Shown here piece after piece: positions 1-6,542 of a DNA stretch of 22,224 nucleotides. The position numbers and the translations under genes were made by a program. The notes below the pieces were generated by a model. It was not told where the DNA came from. It searched no databases and saw only the letters and a list, made by a program, of their open reading frames with translations. Source of the DNA: a virus; the IMG/VR virus record IMGVR_UViG_3300013132_004695, positions 1 to 22,224 of that record; one strand, given 5' to 3'. Position 1 is the first letter of the stretch; each line of letters begins with the position of its first letter.

Positions 1-207
1 CTAGACAAATTGAACACTCTGTTAGAAGTGGCAACACCTCTAATAAGTGTTCAACCTGTTATAATAACTATTGGATATTTGCGTTGCACTTTTTCTGTTA
101 GACATCTACTTTCTCAATGGCCCATATTTTTAGCAGAAGCTTACTCACAATTGAATTTGAAATTCAAACCTGAAAAAGTCAATAAGCTATTACGTGGTCT
201 TTTATAA
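1..207 (+). CDS. C-terminal fragment of an unknown phage protein (5' cut by window edge)
   Basis: The frame is open from base 1 and ends with TAA at 205-207, 26 bases before the RNase H start. It encodes about 68 residues with a hydrophobic middle (VQPVIITIGYL) and a basic end (FKPEKVNKLLRGLL). No ribosome binding site precedes the internal TTG at 10, so I read it as the tail of a gene starting outside the window rather than a small complete gene. I do not recognise the family. An extended -10-like TGTTATAAT (57-65) lies inside it and could serve the next gene. Confidence 0.5.
   Translation, partial: LDKLNTLLEVATPLISVQPVIITIGYLRCTFSVRHLLSQWPIFLAEAYSQLNLKFKPEKVNKLLRGLL
57..65 (+). promoter_or_regulatory. 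Possible extended -10 promoter upstream of RNase H
   Basis: TGTTATAAT matches the TGnTATAAT extended -10 seen at several gene starts in this window and forms part of a small palindrome GTTATAATAAC. No convincing -35 is visible. It lies inside an open frame, about 170 bases ahead of the RNase H start, so support is weak. Confidence 0.3.
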
Positions 208-233
208 GCATATCTTTCCCTCCTTACATACAA

Positions 234-1199
234 ATGAAAATACTAGTAATCGACGTTCCAAATCTTTTTTACAGAACTGTTGCAGCTCATTCAAATAAGT
301 ATGGAGGAACTATTGATGAGAAGGCAGGGTTAGCTTTGCATAGCTGTCTTATAGGTATGAATAAGTGGTACAATAGTATCAAACCTGATCAAGTAGCAGT
401 GGTTTTTGAGGGTTCTCAGAATTGGCGAAAGACATATACCTCAAGCAGTCAGTGTCATTCAAAGACACTCTATAAAGGTAATCGTGTCAAAGATCCAAGT
501 ATGGAACATTTGTTTGACGTTATCAACGACTTTGAAAAACTTGCACGAGAACATACTTCAATAGTATGTCTTTCTGCTCCTGAGCTTGAAGGCGACGACT
601 TGATTGCAGGTGTCACTCAAAAGTTTGCATCAAATGGTGATGAAGTAGTGATATTGTCAGGAGATAAAGACTTCAAACAATTGCTCAAGTATTCCAATGT
701 ATCACTTATCAATCCTGATGATGGTAAAGCACGTCAGTGTGATGATCCTGAGTACTTTATGTTTGAAAAAGCAATTCGTGGTGATACTGGTGATAATGTA
801 AGATCTGCATTTCCACGAGTTAGAACAACCCGTTTAGAAAAAGCATTTCGAGACCCTTATGAAATGACACTTTTGATGAATGAAACTTGGTCTATGCCTG
901 ATCCTGTTTCTGGTGAAAAAAGAACTTTCTTAGTTCGTGATTTGTTTGAAGAAAATCAGTTACTCATGAACTTGGAAAAACAACCAGACGAAATTAAGCA
1001 AATCATAAACGAAACAATTGAACATAGTTTTGCAACTCATGGCAAGTTTTCGTTATTTGCTTTTACTAAGTTTTTAGGTCAGCACGGTCTAAAACAAATC
1101 GGAGATAACTCTCAAAAATTTGTCAATTTACTAAGTTGTAAACCACCGGGAGGAACTTCTAATACTATGCCAATAAAGAAAGGAATACTAACATTCTAA
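234..1199 (+). CDS. rnh: T4-type RNase H / 5'-3' exonuclease (FEN family)
   Basis: The 321-aa protein has the FEN/5'-nuclease arrangement: D7 in MKILVIDVPN, the acidic cluster E119-x-D121-D122 in LEGDDLIAG, D144-x-D146 in SGDKDF, and RGDTGDN (D184, D187) leading into the DNA-binding helix region with VRTTRLEKAF. Length is close to T4 RNase H (305 aa). In T4 this enzyme removes RNA primers and adjacent DNA from Okazaki fragments, so it fits the primase and helicase genes downstream. The residue after VF in the YKGNR-containing region is Glu (E59), where many relatives carry Asp; I cannot judge its effect. There is no good Shine-Dalgarno before ATG 234; this start leaves the conserved N-terminal strand intact. 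Confidence 0.9.
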   Translation: MKILVIDVPNLFYRTVAAHSNKYGGTIDEKAGLALHSCLIGMNKWYNSIKPDQVAVVFEGSQNWRKTYTSSSQCHSKTLYKGNRVKDPSMEHLFDVINDFEKLAREHTSIVCLSAPELEGDDLIAGVTQKFASNGDEVVILSGDKDFKQLLKYSNVSLINPDDGKARQCDDPEYFMFEKAIRGDTGDNVRSAFPRVRTTRLEKAFRDPYEMTLLMNETWSMPDPVSGEKRTFLVRDLFEENQLLMNLEKQPDEIKQIINETIEHSFATHGKFSLFAFTKFLGQHGLKQIGDNSQKFVNLLSCKPPGGTSNTMPIKKGILTF

Positions 1200-1216
1200 A
1201 ATAGATGCTATTTTTT
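1198..1216 (+). terminator. Weak AT-rich terminator-like hairpin after RNase H
   Basis: AAAATAG (1198-1204) and CTATTTT (1208-1214) form a 7-bp stem with a 3-base loop, with the T-run continuing to 1216. It begins within the stop codon of RNase H. The stem is AT-rich, so termination would be inefficient. Confidence 0.4.
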
Positions 1217-1220
1217 GATT

Positions 1221-1228
1221 TATAAATA
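1221..1228 (+). promoter_or_regulatory. T4-type late promoter box
   Basis: TATAAATA exactly matches the T4 late promoter core. It lies in the 116-base gap before the gene at 1316, in the correct orientation, and follows the RNase H terminator-like hairpin. Transcription would begin around 1240 and leave a leader of about 75 bases. A short dyad GTTATA-T-TATAAC (1265-1277) lies in that leader. Confidence 0.6.
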
Positions 1229-1315
1229 ATTCCAGACATAATAATACTTTATGTTGTGAAGTAAGTTATATTATAACATATACTAATAATTTTGTAAATA
1301 CTGGAGAAATCTAAT

Positions 1316-1792
1316 ATGGCAACAACACCAAAAACTGCAACAGCTCCTGTTTCTTCTTCTGTTGAAACTGGTAAAATTGAAATGAAAGCAACAAATATAC
1401 CACATATCTTTATGGTTGATATTGACGACTCAGGAATGTATCGTGAATGTGCAATTGTGAAGTTATTTGATGATGGATCAATTGCATATGTTCAAATTGA
1501 CACACTCCATCCAATTGATAAGGCAAGACTGAAAAAAGTTGTTACTAGTATTCATGCGGACAAATACCCTCTTTATGAACTACTTTCACAGGCAAAATTT
1601 TCAAATGGACTCAATGCGCTCGATTACTGTCACGTCAATTTCGTCAAAATCAAACGTCCAAAAGGAACATCGATGACATCAAATTCAATCTTATCAACTA
1701 GCATATTCAAAGATGCGGATCATATGATTGGATCAGACTTTGTCAATCCTGCAGAAGCACTACTTGATCAAACTACAAAAACGTTCATGTAA
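1316..1792 (+). CDS. Unknown protein, 158 aa, probably late
   Basis: I do not recognise this protein. It has a Thr/Ser/Ala/Pro-rich N-terminal tail of about 20 residues (likely disordered), then an alpha/beta-looking core with HIFMVDIDDSG, an aromatic-rich middle (KYPLYELL) and a polar C-terminus ending QTTKTFM. No signal peptide or membrane segment is evident. The start is supported by GGAGA nine bases upstream of ATG. It stands alone between a TATAAATA box (1221-1228) and a hairpin (1813-1869), suggesting a single-gene late transcript; a virion or accessory role is possible but is inference. Confidence 0.8.
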   Translation: MATTPKTATAPVSSSVETGKIEMKATNIPHIFMVDIDDSGMYRECAIVKLFDDGSIAYVQIDTLHPIDKARLKKVVTSIHADKYPLYELLSQAKFSNGLNALDYCHVNFVKIKRPKGTSMTSNSILSTSIFKDADHMIGSDFVNPAEALLDQTTKTFM

Positions 1793-1802
1793 AAGAAAAC
1801 CG

Positions 1803-1832
1803 TTTACATTTCAATGGACCTTGTGGTATAAT
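1803..1832 (+). promoter_or_regulatory. Sigma70-like promoter with extended -10
   Basis: TTTACA (1803-1808), an 18-base spacer and TATAAT (1827-1832) preceded by TGG form a good vegetative promoter. Expected initiation is near 1838-1840, inside the loop of the hairpin at 1813-1866, about 30 bases before ATG 1870. Its -10 box is part of the hairpin's 5' arm. Confidence 0.65.
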
Positions 1833-1869
1833 AATCATGTAATCAAATTATACCACTAGGTCCATTTTT
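1813..1869 (+). terminator. Long promoter-embedding hairpin followed by T-run
   Basis: Bases 1813-1832 pair with 1847-1866 over 20 positions with one T-T mismatch; the loop is 1833-1846 and a run of five T follows (1865-1869). This is terminator-like for transcripts coming from the 158-aa gene. The only Shine-Dalgarno-like AGGT before ATG 1870 lies in the 3' arm, so the hairpin could also mask translation initiation of read-through RNA. RNA started at the embedded promoter lacks the 5' arm and cannot form this stem. Confidence 0.6.
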
Positions 1870-2250
1870 ATGCCAGATGAAAACGAAGTAAAGCTGTATT
1901 TTGGACGTAAACCTGAAGGTGCAATGACTATTGATGATTTGTTCATTGGCTTTTTACAAAAGCATCAGTACTTAATTGACCATGCAGTTGATGATTTAGT
2001 CGATTGTATCAAAAACTTCTATTTGCCTACTAAAGTTTTTCACACATTCAATCCGCTCATTCCTAACTTTATGGATGATGAACCTGCATCTCAACTGATG
2101 TGGATGCTCGGACCTGATGGAACACATATCCATATGTGCGAAGATGAACATATGATGAAAAAACTATCATTCATGGGACCCGGTGAGGTATTATGCGATG
2201 ATTATCGTAGCTTTGAACAATTACCAATAAAAGGAAACTATGAAACCTAA
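1870..2250 (+). CDS. Unknown acidic protein, 126 aa
   Basis: I cannot assign a family. The protein is acidic and rich in Met, His and Asp, with MTIDDLFIGFL near residue 18 and a Met/His-rich stretch (HIHMCEDEHMMKK) around residues 91-103 that could bind metal, though no known site is recognisable. ATG 1870 follows directly after the T-run of the 1813-1869 hairpin; AGGT at 1858-1861 is the only Shine-Dalgarno-like element. It heads a three-gene run with coding overlaps of 11 and 4 bases, indicating translational coupling and a shared early-type promoter. Confidence 0.75.
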   Translation: MPDENEVKLYFGRKPEGAMTIDDLFIGFLQKHQYLIDHAVDDLVDCIKNFYLPTKVFHTFNPLIPNFMDDEPASQLMWMLGPDGTHIHMCEDEHMMKKLSFMGPGEVLCDDYRSFEQLPIKGNYET

Positions 2251-2449
2251 CTTTCGAATAATCAACTTGGTGAATGACATCATGTTCGGAACTGACAATA
2301 TAGATGAAGTAATTCATTACATATTGACACATGAAGATACTGAAAGTTATCTCATTCTGAAACAAGATAATCATGGACATCGAATTATCAAAATAGAAGG
2401 AACTTCATATGATGCAATTGAAATGTGTTTGTTAGAAAGCATATTATGA
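2240..2449 (+). CDS. Unknown small protein, 69 aa
   Basis: It starts inside the end of the previous gene (11-base overlap) after a clear AAAGGAA ribosome binding site. The product has two likely helices and a beta-rich middle (SYLILKQDNHGHRIIKIEG), with no transmembrane segment. I do not recognise it. The overlaps on both sides make it part of the 1870-2679 operon. Small soluble proteins of this kind are common in early clusters of large phages, where many act on host functions; no such role can be shown here. Confidence 0.7.
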   Translation: MKPNFRIINLVNDIMFGTDNIDEVIHYILTHEDTESYLILKQDNHGHRIIKIEGTSYDAIEMCLLESIL

Positions 2450-2679
2450 AAACAATATCTGAAGTAACACTTCTTGCTGAACAATGTGGGGCTCAACTAG
2501 AACTTGGGCTATTATCTAAATTAGTTTTTACTGAAGGCGAGCTAATGTCTTTTACCAAAGAGATAGCTCGTGAAGCAGTTAGAGCCATTGATGATGGTAA
2601 TGGGAGTATGAGTTCTATGGCAGAAAATGCATGGCGACAGACATGTTGTAGGGAGATAAGAGAGAAGTTTGGATTGTAG
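2446..2679 (+). CDS. Unknown small helical phage protein, 77 aa
   Basis: ATG 2446 overlaps the previous stop codon as ATGA, which selects this start over an in-frame ATG at 2425 inside the upstream gene. The protein is mostly helical; the segment around residues 35-48 (SFTKEIAREAVRAI), followed by a variable acidic patch and an Arg/Lys-rich tail ending REKFGL, resembles a type of short conserved phage protein of unknown function that I know from many large tailed phages. That resemblance is from memory only. It ends the operon just before the gene-free leader of the lysin. Confidence 0.7.
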   Translation: MKTISEVTLLAEQCGAQLELGLLSKLVFTEGELMSFTKEIAREAVRAIDDGNGSMSSMAENAWRQTCCREIREKFGL

Positions 2680-2696
2680 TACTTCTGAAAGCAAGC

Positions 2697-2704
2697 TATA
2701 AATA
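2697..2704 (+). promoter_or_regulatory. T4-type late promoter box ahead of the lysin leader
   Basis: TATAAATA exactly matches the T4 late core and is oriented toward the lysin gene at 2982. Late timing is expected for a lysis gene. Initiation near 2715 would give an unusually long leader of about 265 bases. Confidence 0.6.
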
Positions 2705-2728
2705 ATAGACCAACCGTCAAAAAGTTGG

Positions 2729-2736
2729 TGTATAAT
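2729..2736 (+). promoter_or_regulatory. Possible -10 box at the base of a hairpin
   Basis: TGTATAAT has a TATAAT hexamer but no clear -35 and imperfect TGn spacing. A small dyad CCAAC/GTTGG (2711-2728) lies just upstream. It abuts the stem starting at 2736, repeating the pattern of a TATAAT next to a long dyad seen elsewhere in the window. Confidence 0.3.
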
Positions 2737-2916
2737 ATAATGATCATTGAGATATAGCTATAATGATCACTTATAGTAGACATTCAAATGTCTACATCTT
2801 ACACGGCCTTAGAGCACGGGACATCTACTGTTCCATTTTCATGTGATTTAAGGTAACGGTGCTGAAAAGCCAAAAAACCGAAGGCTTGCACCCCGTTGGG
2901 CAACATAAGAATTACC
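2736..2916 (+). ncRNA. Structured gene-free leader or small RNA upstream of the lysin
   Basis: Five stems can be drawn by hand. TATAATGATCATT (2736-2748) pairs with 2762-2775 with one bulged C. GTAGACATT/AATGTCTAC (2776-2795) is a perfect 9-bp stem directly abutting it. GGGACA/TGTTCC (2818-2834) includes one G-U pair. GGTAA/TTACC (2852-2856 with 2912-2916) encloses a bipartite stem GGTGC/GCACC (2858-2862, 2888-2892) plus AAGCC/GGCTT (2867-2871, 2883-2887), and a short stem GTTG/CAAC (2895-2904), giving a three-way junction. No long open frame fits the region. I recognise no known RNA family; it is not a tRNA. It could be the lysin mRNA leader, a processed small RNA or a regulatory switch. Confidence 0.45.
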
Positions 2917-2981
2917 GTTGATTTATCTGATGAGACTTTTATGGAGTGCTTGATGCGAACAAACAATTAGAGAGGGAACAA

Positions 2982-3647
2982 ATGAAATACACACTAACCT
3001 TAGTGGCAGCACTTTGGGGTATGGCAGGTATGTCACACTCTGAAAATGCTTCTGCAAAAGTGCACCATGTTTATCATCGTCACCAACATCATTCAAATGA
3101 TTTTTCAAAGAATGGTACAGGTGAAGAAGTAAAAGTAAGGCATGGAAGGGGTGAAAGTGGAAAGTCATCGTATAAGAATGAACCGCTTTCTGTTAATCAA
3201 AAGAACATCATTACTTTAGCTTATAATACGGCAAAAGCTGATGGTCTTCGACAACCAGAAGTTCTAGCTGGTATAATTTACCAGGAAAGCAAAGCCGGTG
3301 AGGCGGCTAAGTTTAGAACCTCAAAACATAAGAAGGCTTGTGACCAAACTGTCGGGTTAGGGCAAATCAAAACTAAAACTGCAAAATCAGTTATGAGAAG
3401 ATTTCCTGAACTGAAACAAAAGTTTGGAATACCAGATAGCCAAATAGAGAATGCACTTGCATACAACGACAAGTTCAATGTTGCTGTTGCCAGTAAGTAT
3501 CTTGTCTATCTGAGCACAATGTATAAAGGTGATGCACTCATTGCCAGTTATAACCTGGGAGAAGGTGGTGTTAAAAAGCTACGTAATCCTAGCAAGTTGC
3601 CTTATGTACAGGTGGTTAATAAGCATATTAGCCGTCTAAATCTATAA
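2982..3647 (+). CDS. Exported SLT-type lytic transglycosylase (endolysin-like)
   Basis: The 221-aa protein begins with a Sec-type signal: MKYT, a hydrophobic core (LTLVAALWGMAGM), then a likely cleavage after NASA near residue 25. A His-rich stretch (HHVYHRHQHH, residues 28-37) and a charged linker follow. The C-terminal domain has lysozyme-like SLT signatures: YQESKAG with probable catalytic E102, VGLGQIK around 124-130, and ASYNLGEGG around 188-196. Such enzymes cleave the MurNAc-GlcNAc bond of peptidoglycan. A signal peptide suggests Sec export instead of holin-dependent release; no holin is visible nearby. GAGGGA before ATG 2982 selects this start over in-frame codons from 2946. A late promoter box precedes its long structured leader. 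A particle-associated wall enzyme is an alternative role. Confidence 0.85.
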   Translation: MKYTLTLVAALWGMAGMSHSENASAKVHHVYHRHQHHSNDFSKNGTGEEVKVRHGRGESGKSSYKNEPLSVNQKNIITLAYNTAKADGLRQPEVLAGIIYQESKAGEAAKFRTSKHKKACDQTVGLGQIKTKTAKSVMRRFPELKQKFGIPDSQIENALAYNDKFNVAVASKYLVYLSTMYKGDALIASYNLGEGGVKKLRNPSKLPYVQVVNKHISRLNL

Positions 3648-3654
3648 CAACAGA

Positions 3655-3692
3655 ACATACGAGAATATGTGTTATAATATATTCTCGTATGT
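3655..3692 (+). promoter_or_regulatory. Perfect 14-bp dyad with embedded -10 box at the primase start
   Basis: ACATACGAGAATAT (3655-3668) and its exact complement at 3679-3692 are separated by ten bases. An extended -10, TGTTATAAT (3670-3678), fills the loop, and primase ATG 3689 lies in the 3' arm. Read-through RNA from the lysin would hide this start codon in a strong stem; RNA initiated from the embedded promoter, at about 3685, would lack the 5' arm. A run of five T follows at 3696-3700, so weak termination after the lysin is also possible. Confidence 0.6.
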
Positions 3693-4741
3693 CACTTTTT
3701 ACATTATGTATGTCATCAAGCGAGTCGTCTTCTACCTTTGCATCAAAACTACAAAACCTAATTCATACTCATATTCCGCTACATGGGAAAGTATCTGCAA
3801 CCGGCTTTCAACAAGTAAGATGCGCATGTTGTAACGACCATTCCCCCCGTGGAGGTTGGCGAATTGAACCAACTGAAATCATGTACCACTGCTTCAATTG
3901 TGGGGTTGTTGGAAGTTGGAAGTTAGGTGATGAACATCTCTCAAAAGAGTTTCAAAGAATTCTTAAAGAGTTTGGAGTTCCTGAACTTGAACTAAATGAA
4001 GCTAAAAGTCATCTATTCTTCAATAAGTCAAAAACTTCCCCTGAAGAGAAAGTTATCACATTAGAGACTCTTACTAAAGTTGATCTTTTTACTCCTGAAG
4101 TATCTTTACCTGCTAATTCTGTTAGGCTTGAGCCAACACTTCACATTCAGGAATGTGAATTCTTATGGAACAAATATAGACTGTCTGCTAATGACTATCC
4201 GTTTTTTGTTAGCACAACTTTGCCAAACCGTGTTATAATACCATTTTATAAACAAGGGAAATGTATCTATTGGCAAGCAAGAACAATATTGCCACACGAA
4301 AATCCAAGGTATCGTAATTGTGAAGTCAAAAAAGATGCTGTGATTTTCAATCACGATGAAATCTTTCGTTACTCTGATAAACCACTCTTCATATGTGAAG
4401 GTGTCTTTGATGCTATTCATATCAATGGAATAAGCCTTTTAGGTAGTAAGCTCACTAATGCTAAGATAGAGCTACTACAAAAATCACGACGAGAACTAAT
4501 CTTCGTGATTGACAAAGATGCTAATGGACAATCATTAGCACGACGTGTGTTGAAAGAGGGGCTGGGTTGTATCACATTTGTTACAGATGCCTCCACAAAA
4601 AAATCAAAAGCTGACATATCATCTCGAATTGTCGAAACTGGCAAAATCTGGACTGTGTATGAACTCCTTCAAAATAGGATATATGATGAAAAGAAAGCAA
4701 CACTTTACATAAACTTTTTACCACAACATATAAGGAAATAA
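3689..4741 (+). CDS. 61: DNA primase, T4 gp61-like (zinc finger plus Toprim)
   Basis: The 350-aa protein has an N-terminal zinc-binding motif, C45-x2-C48 and C68-x2-C71 (HCFNCG), and a Toprim domain with E237 in FICEGVFDAI and D275-x-D277 in VIDKDANG. Length matches T4 gp61 (342 aa). It makes RNA primers on the lagging strand with the helicase encoded directly after it; its TAA ends at 4741 and the helicase ATG is at 4742, so translation is coupled. The start is uncertain: ATG 3689 sits within a hairpin and has no Shine-Dalgarno, while in-frame ATG 3710 (residue 8) would lose only a short non-conserved tail. The TATAAT at 3673-3678 is so close that the local transcript would be nearly leaderless for 3689. 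Confidence 0.9.
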   Translation: MSLFTLCMSSSESSSTFASKLQNLIHTHIPLHGKVSATGFQQVRCACCNDHSPRGGWRIEPTEIMYHCFNCGVVGSWKLGDEHLSKEFQRILKEFGVPELELNEAKSHLFFNKSKTSPEEKVITLETLTKVDLFTPEVSLPANSVRLEPTLHIQECEFLWNKYRLSANDYPFFVSTTLPNRVIIPFYKQGKCIYWQARTILPHENPRYRNCEVKKDAVIFNHDEIFRYSDKPLFICEGVFDAIHINGISLLGSKLTNAKIELLQKSRRELIFVIDKDANGQSLARRVLKEGLGCITFVTDASTKKSKADISSRIVETGKIWTVYELLQNRIYDEKKATLYINFLPQHIRK

Positions 4742-6124
4742 ATGATAGAAGATCAAATAGAATACAATCTTGATGTTCAGAAACTTCTAGTTGAAAACCT
4801 ATTGAGCAATCCTGAACTATTTGCTCGTTGTAATAAAATCCTTTCCCATGAATACTTTGATGTAGCTCTGAATAAACCTGTCAAGTTTATTCGTGAATAC
4901 TTTGAAGAATATAGAACAGTGCCAAATCCTAAAACGATTGCTGCTACTACAGGGTTTCAATTTGATGTTGCTGAAACATTGAATAAAGCTGACCAAGATT
5001 TTACTGCAAAACAAATAGAAAGCTTTTGTCGTAATTCTGCAGTTTGGGCAGCTGTTATGAAAGCTCCAGCTTTACATGATAAAGGTGACTTTGGAGCTAT
5101 TTGGCAATTGATAAAAGAAGCTGATGCTATTTCTCTAAATCGAGATTTAGGTATCAATTACTTTGATAATGTTGGGGATAGGTTACGCGACTTGTTGAAT
5201 AATTCTCCAACAATATCAACAGGTTGGGCTGAAGTCGATGAAGCTATAGGTGGAGGTATCAATAGGCAAGAATTACTGTTACTAACAGCCGCAAGTGGCA
5301 TCGGTAAAAGTATCTGCATGTCAAACTTAGGTATCAATTTAGTTGAACAAGGATATAGTGGGGTTTATTTCTCACTTGAACTTGCAGACCGAATTGTATG
5401 TAAGCGATTTGATAGTATGGTAACCGGTATTGGTCAAGCAGATATTCTGAAGAATATCTCAGCAGTTGAGTCTAAAGTAGAAAACTTTAGAGGGAAACAT
5501 GATGCAAAACTTTTTGTAAAACGATTTCCTGAAAGTGTTACTACTGCAAACGACTTACGGGCATATCTTAAAGAGTTTCAACAAACTTATGGCTTTACCC
5601 CAGATTTCATCATAGTTGATTATCTTGATCTGATGGCAACTAATAGAGGTATTAGTAATGAGAACATTTGGTTAGCAGATAAGTATAAAGCAGAAGAACT
5701 TCGTGCATTAGGATTAGAGTTTGATTGTGCAGTTATTACGGCTTCACAATTAGGAAGAGGTTCTCTGGAAGCAGAGAAAGTTGGACAACAACATATTCAA
5801 GGGGGATATTCAAAAGTACAAACTTGTGATATAATGATAGCTATCATTCAAACTGATTTGATGCGAGCAACAGGTGAATATCAATTTGAATATACTAAAG
5901 TACGTAATGCATCAGGAACCGGTTCTCATACATTATTGAAATGGGACCCTATTGCATTACGAGTTTCTAATTGGGAAGAAGGTAATCAAGGATTACGAAT
6001 AAAGCCAAAATCTGAAACTATAAATACTATTTTGAATACTAACGGATCCATAATTGGAAATAAATTCAATCAAAATGAATCTACTAGTAGATCAAATCTT
6101 TTAGATTTGGTCGGAAAAAAATGA
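4742..6124 (+). CDS. 41: Replicative DNA helicase, DnaB/T4 gp41-like
   Basis: The 460-aa protein has an N-terminal helical domain (to about 130) and a RecA-like motor. Walker A is ASGIGKS (184-190), the SLE motif with probable catalytic Glu is at 211-213, Walker B is FIIVDYLDL with D293, and the sensor-type SQLGRG is at 335-340. Length fits T4 gp41 (475 aa). These ring helicases unwind duplex DNA 5' to 3' at the fork and bind primase, matching the coupled primase gene. The last 40 or so residues are polar and variable. The start directly abuts the primase stop, with AGGA just upstream. Confidence 0.93.
   Translation: MIEDQIEYNLDVQKLLVENLLSNPELFARCNKILSHEYFDVALNKPVKFIREYFEEYRTVPNPKTIAATTGFQFDVAETLNKADQDFTAKQIESFCRNSAVWAAVMKAPALHDKGDFGAIWQLIKEADAISLNRDLGINYFDNVGDRLRDLLNNSPTISTGWAEVDEAIGGGINRQELLLLTAASGIGKSICMSNLGINLVEQGYSGVYFSLELADRIVCKRFDSMVTGIGQADILKNISAVESKVENFRGKHDAKLFVKRFPESVTTANDLRAYLKEFQQTYGFTPDFIIVDYLDLMATNRGISNENIWLADKYKAEELRALGLEFDCAVITASQLGRGSLEAEKVGQQHIQGGYSKVQTCDIMIAIIQTDLMRATGEYQFEYTKVRNASGTGSHTLLKWDPIALRVSNWEEGNQGLRIKPKSETINTILNTNGSIIGNKFNQNESTSRSNLLDLVGKK
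6019..6026 (+). promoter_or_regulatory. Possible late promoter inside helicase 3' end
   Basis: An exact TATAAATA lies in the helicase coding region 136 bases ahead of the small gene at 6162, in the right direction. T4 has late promoters inside upstream genes, but an AT-rich octamer in coding sequence can occur by chance. Confidence 0.3.
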
Positions 6125-6161
6125 TTTTATAACCACACACAACATAAAAGAGGAAATCAAA

Positions 6162-6425
6162 ATGGGAGAAACAAATGAACAAGTTCAAACTATCACTATT
6201 GACGGTGTTCAACATGAACTTGCAAAATTTTCAGTTGAAGTACAACGTTTAGTTCAAATTCATCAAATCTGGGAACAAAAAGTTATCGAAGCTGAGCTTG
6301 AACATGCTCGTGCTCGTGCTGCTGTTCGTGATTTGAATGCTGAATTATTGGCTAAATTGAAATCAGAATTAGAACCTGCTTCTGTTGCTGACGACGAAGC
6401 TACTGATCCTGCTGAAGCAGTATAA
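6162..6425 (+). CDS. Small helical protein, 87 aa, unknown function
   Basis: A short N-terminal beta-type motif (VQTITIDGVQHEL, residues 8-20) is followed by a long amphipathic helix rich in Glu, Ala and Arg (about 25-70), likely a coiled coil, and an acidic Ala-rich tail. This ITIDG-then-helix design resembles small phage proteins known to me only as domains of unknown function. AGAGGAAA gives a good ribosome binding site. It closes the primase-helicase unit: a strong terminator follows 25 bases after its stop. Confidence 0.75.
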   Translation: MGETNEQVQTITIDGVQHELAKFSVEVQRLVQIHQIWEQKVIEAELEHARARAAVRDLNAELLAKLKSELEPASVADDEATDPAEAV

Positions 6426-6450
6426 GTTCTAAACACTGAGTAAAAACTGA

Positions 6451-6482
6451 AAAGGGCCGAATATGAAAGTATTCGGCCCTTT
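6451..6482 (+). terminator. Strong rho-independent terminator
   Basis: AAAGGGCCGAATA (6451-6463) pairs perfectly with TATTCGGCCCTTT (6470-6482) around a six-base loop, and the downstream side is T-rich. The A-rich 5' side makes it potentially bidirectional. It ends the replication operon before the late-type unit at 6543, and is the most GC-rich stem in the window. Confidence 0.92.
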
Positions 6483-6500
6483 TGTTTATCCATGTAAGTA

Positions 6501-6508
6501 GATAAATA
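6501..6508 (+). promoter_or_regulatory. Late promoter variant GATAAATA
   Basis: GATAAATA differs from TATAAATA at the first base only. It lies between the strong terminator and ATG 6543, 42 bases from the start codon. The same variant stands at nearly the same distance before the minus-strand HD gene (20503 down to 20496), which supports both calls. Confidence 0.5.
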
Positions 6509-6542
6509 GTTTTTATTATCTAACATTATAGACACTTACTAT

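Noticed and set aside
2941-2970. Nine-codon reading frame ending just before the lysin ribosome site
   Set aside because: Very short, without a ribosome binding site or coding character; a leader peptide cannot be supported.
2926-2975. CTGATGAG followed by CGAAC, resembling a hammerhead ribozyme core
   Set aside because: The second core block should read GAAA, and no stem II or stems I/III can be drawn around it; it is probably a chance match.
5833-5848. Perfect 16-base palindrome after a TATA in the helicase gene
   Set aside because: It falls in well-conserved helicase coding sequence; given the AT content, chance is likely and no nearby gene would use it.
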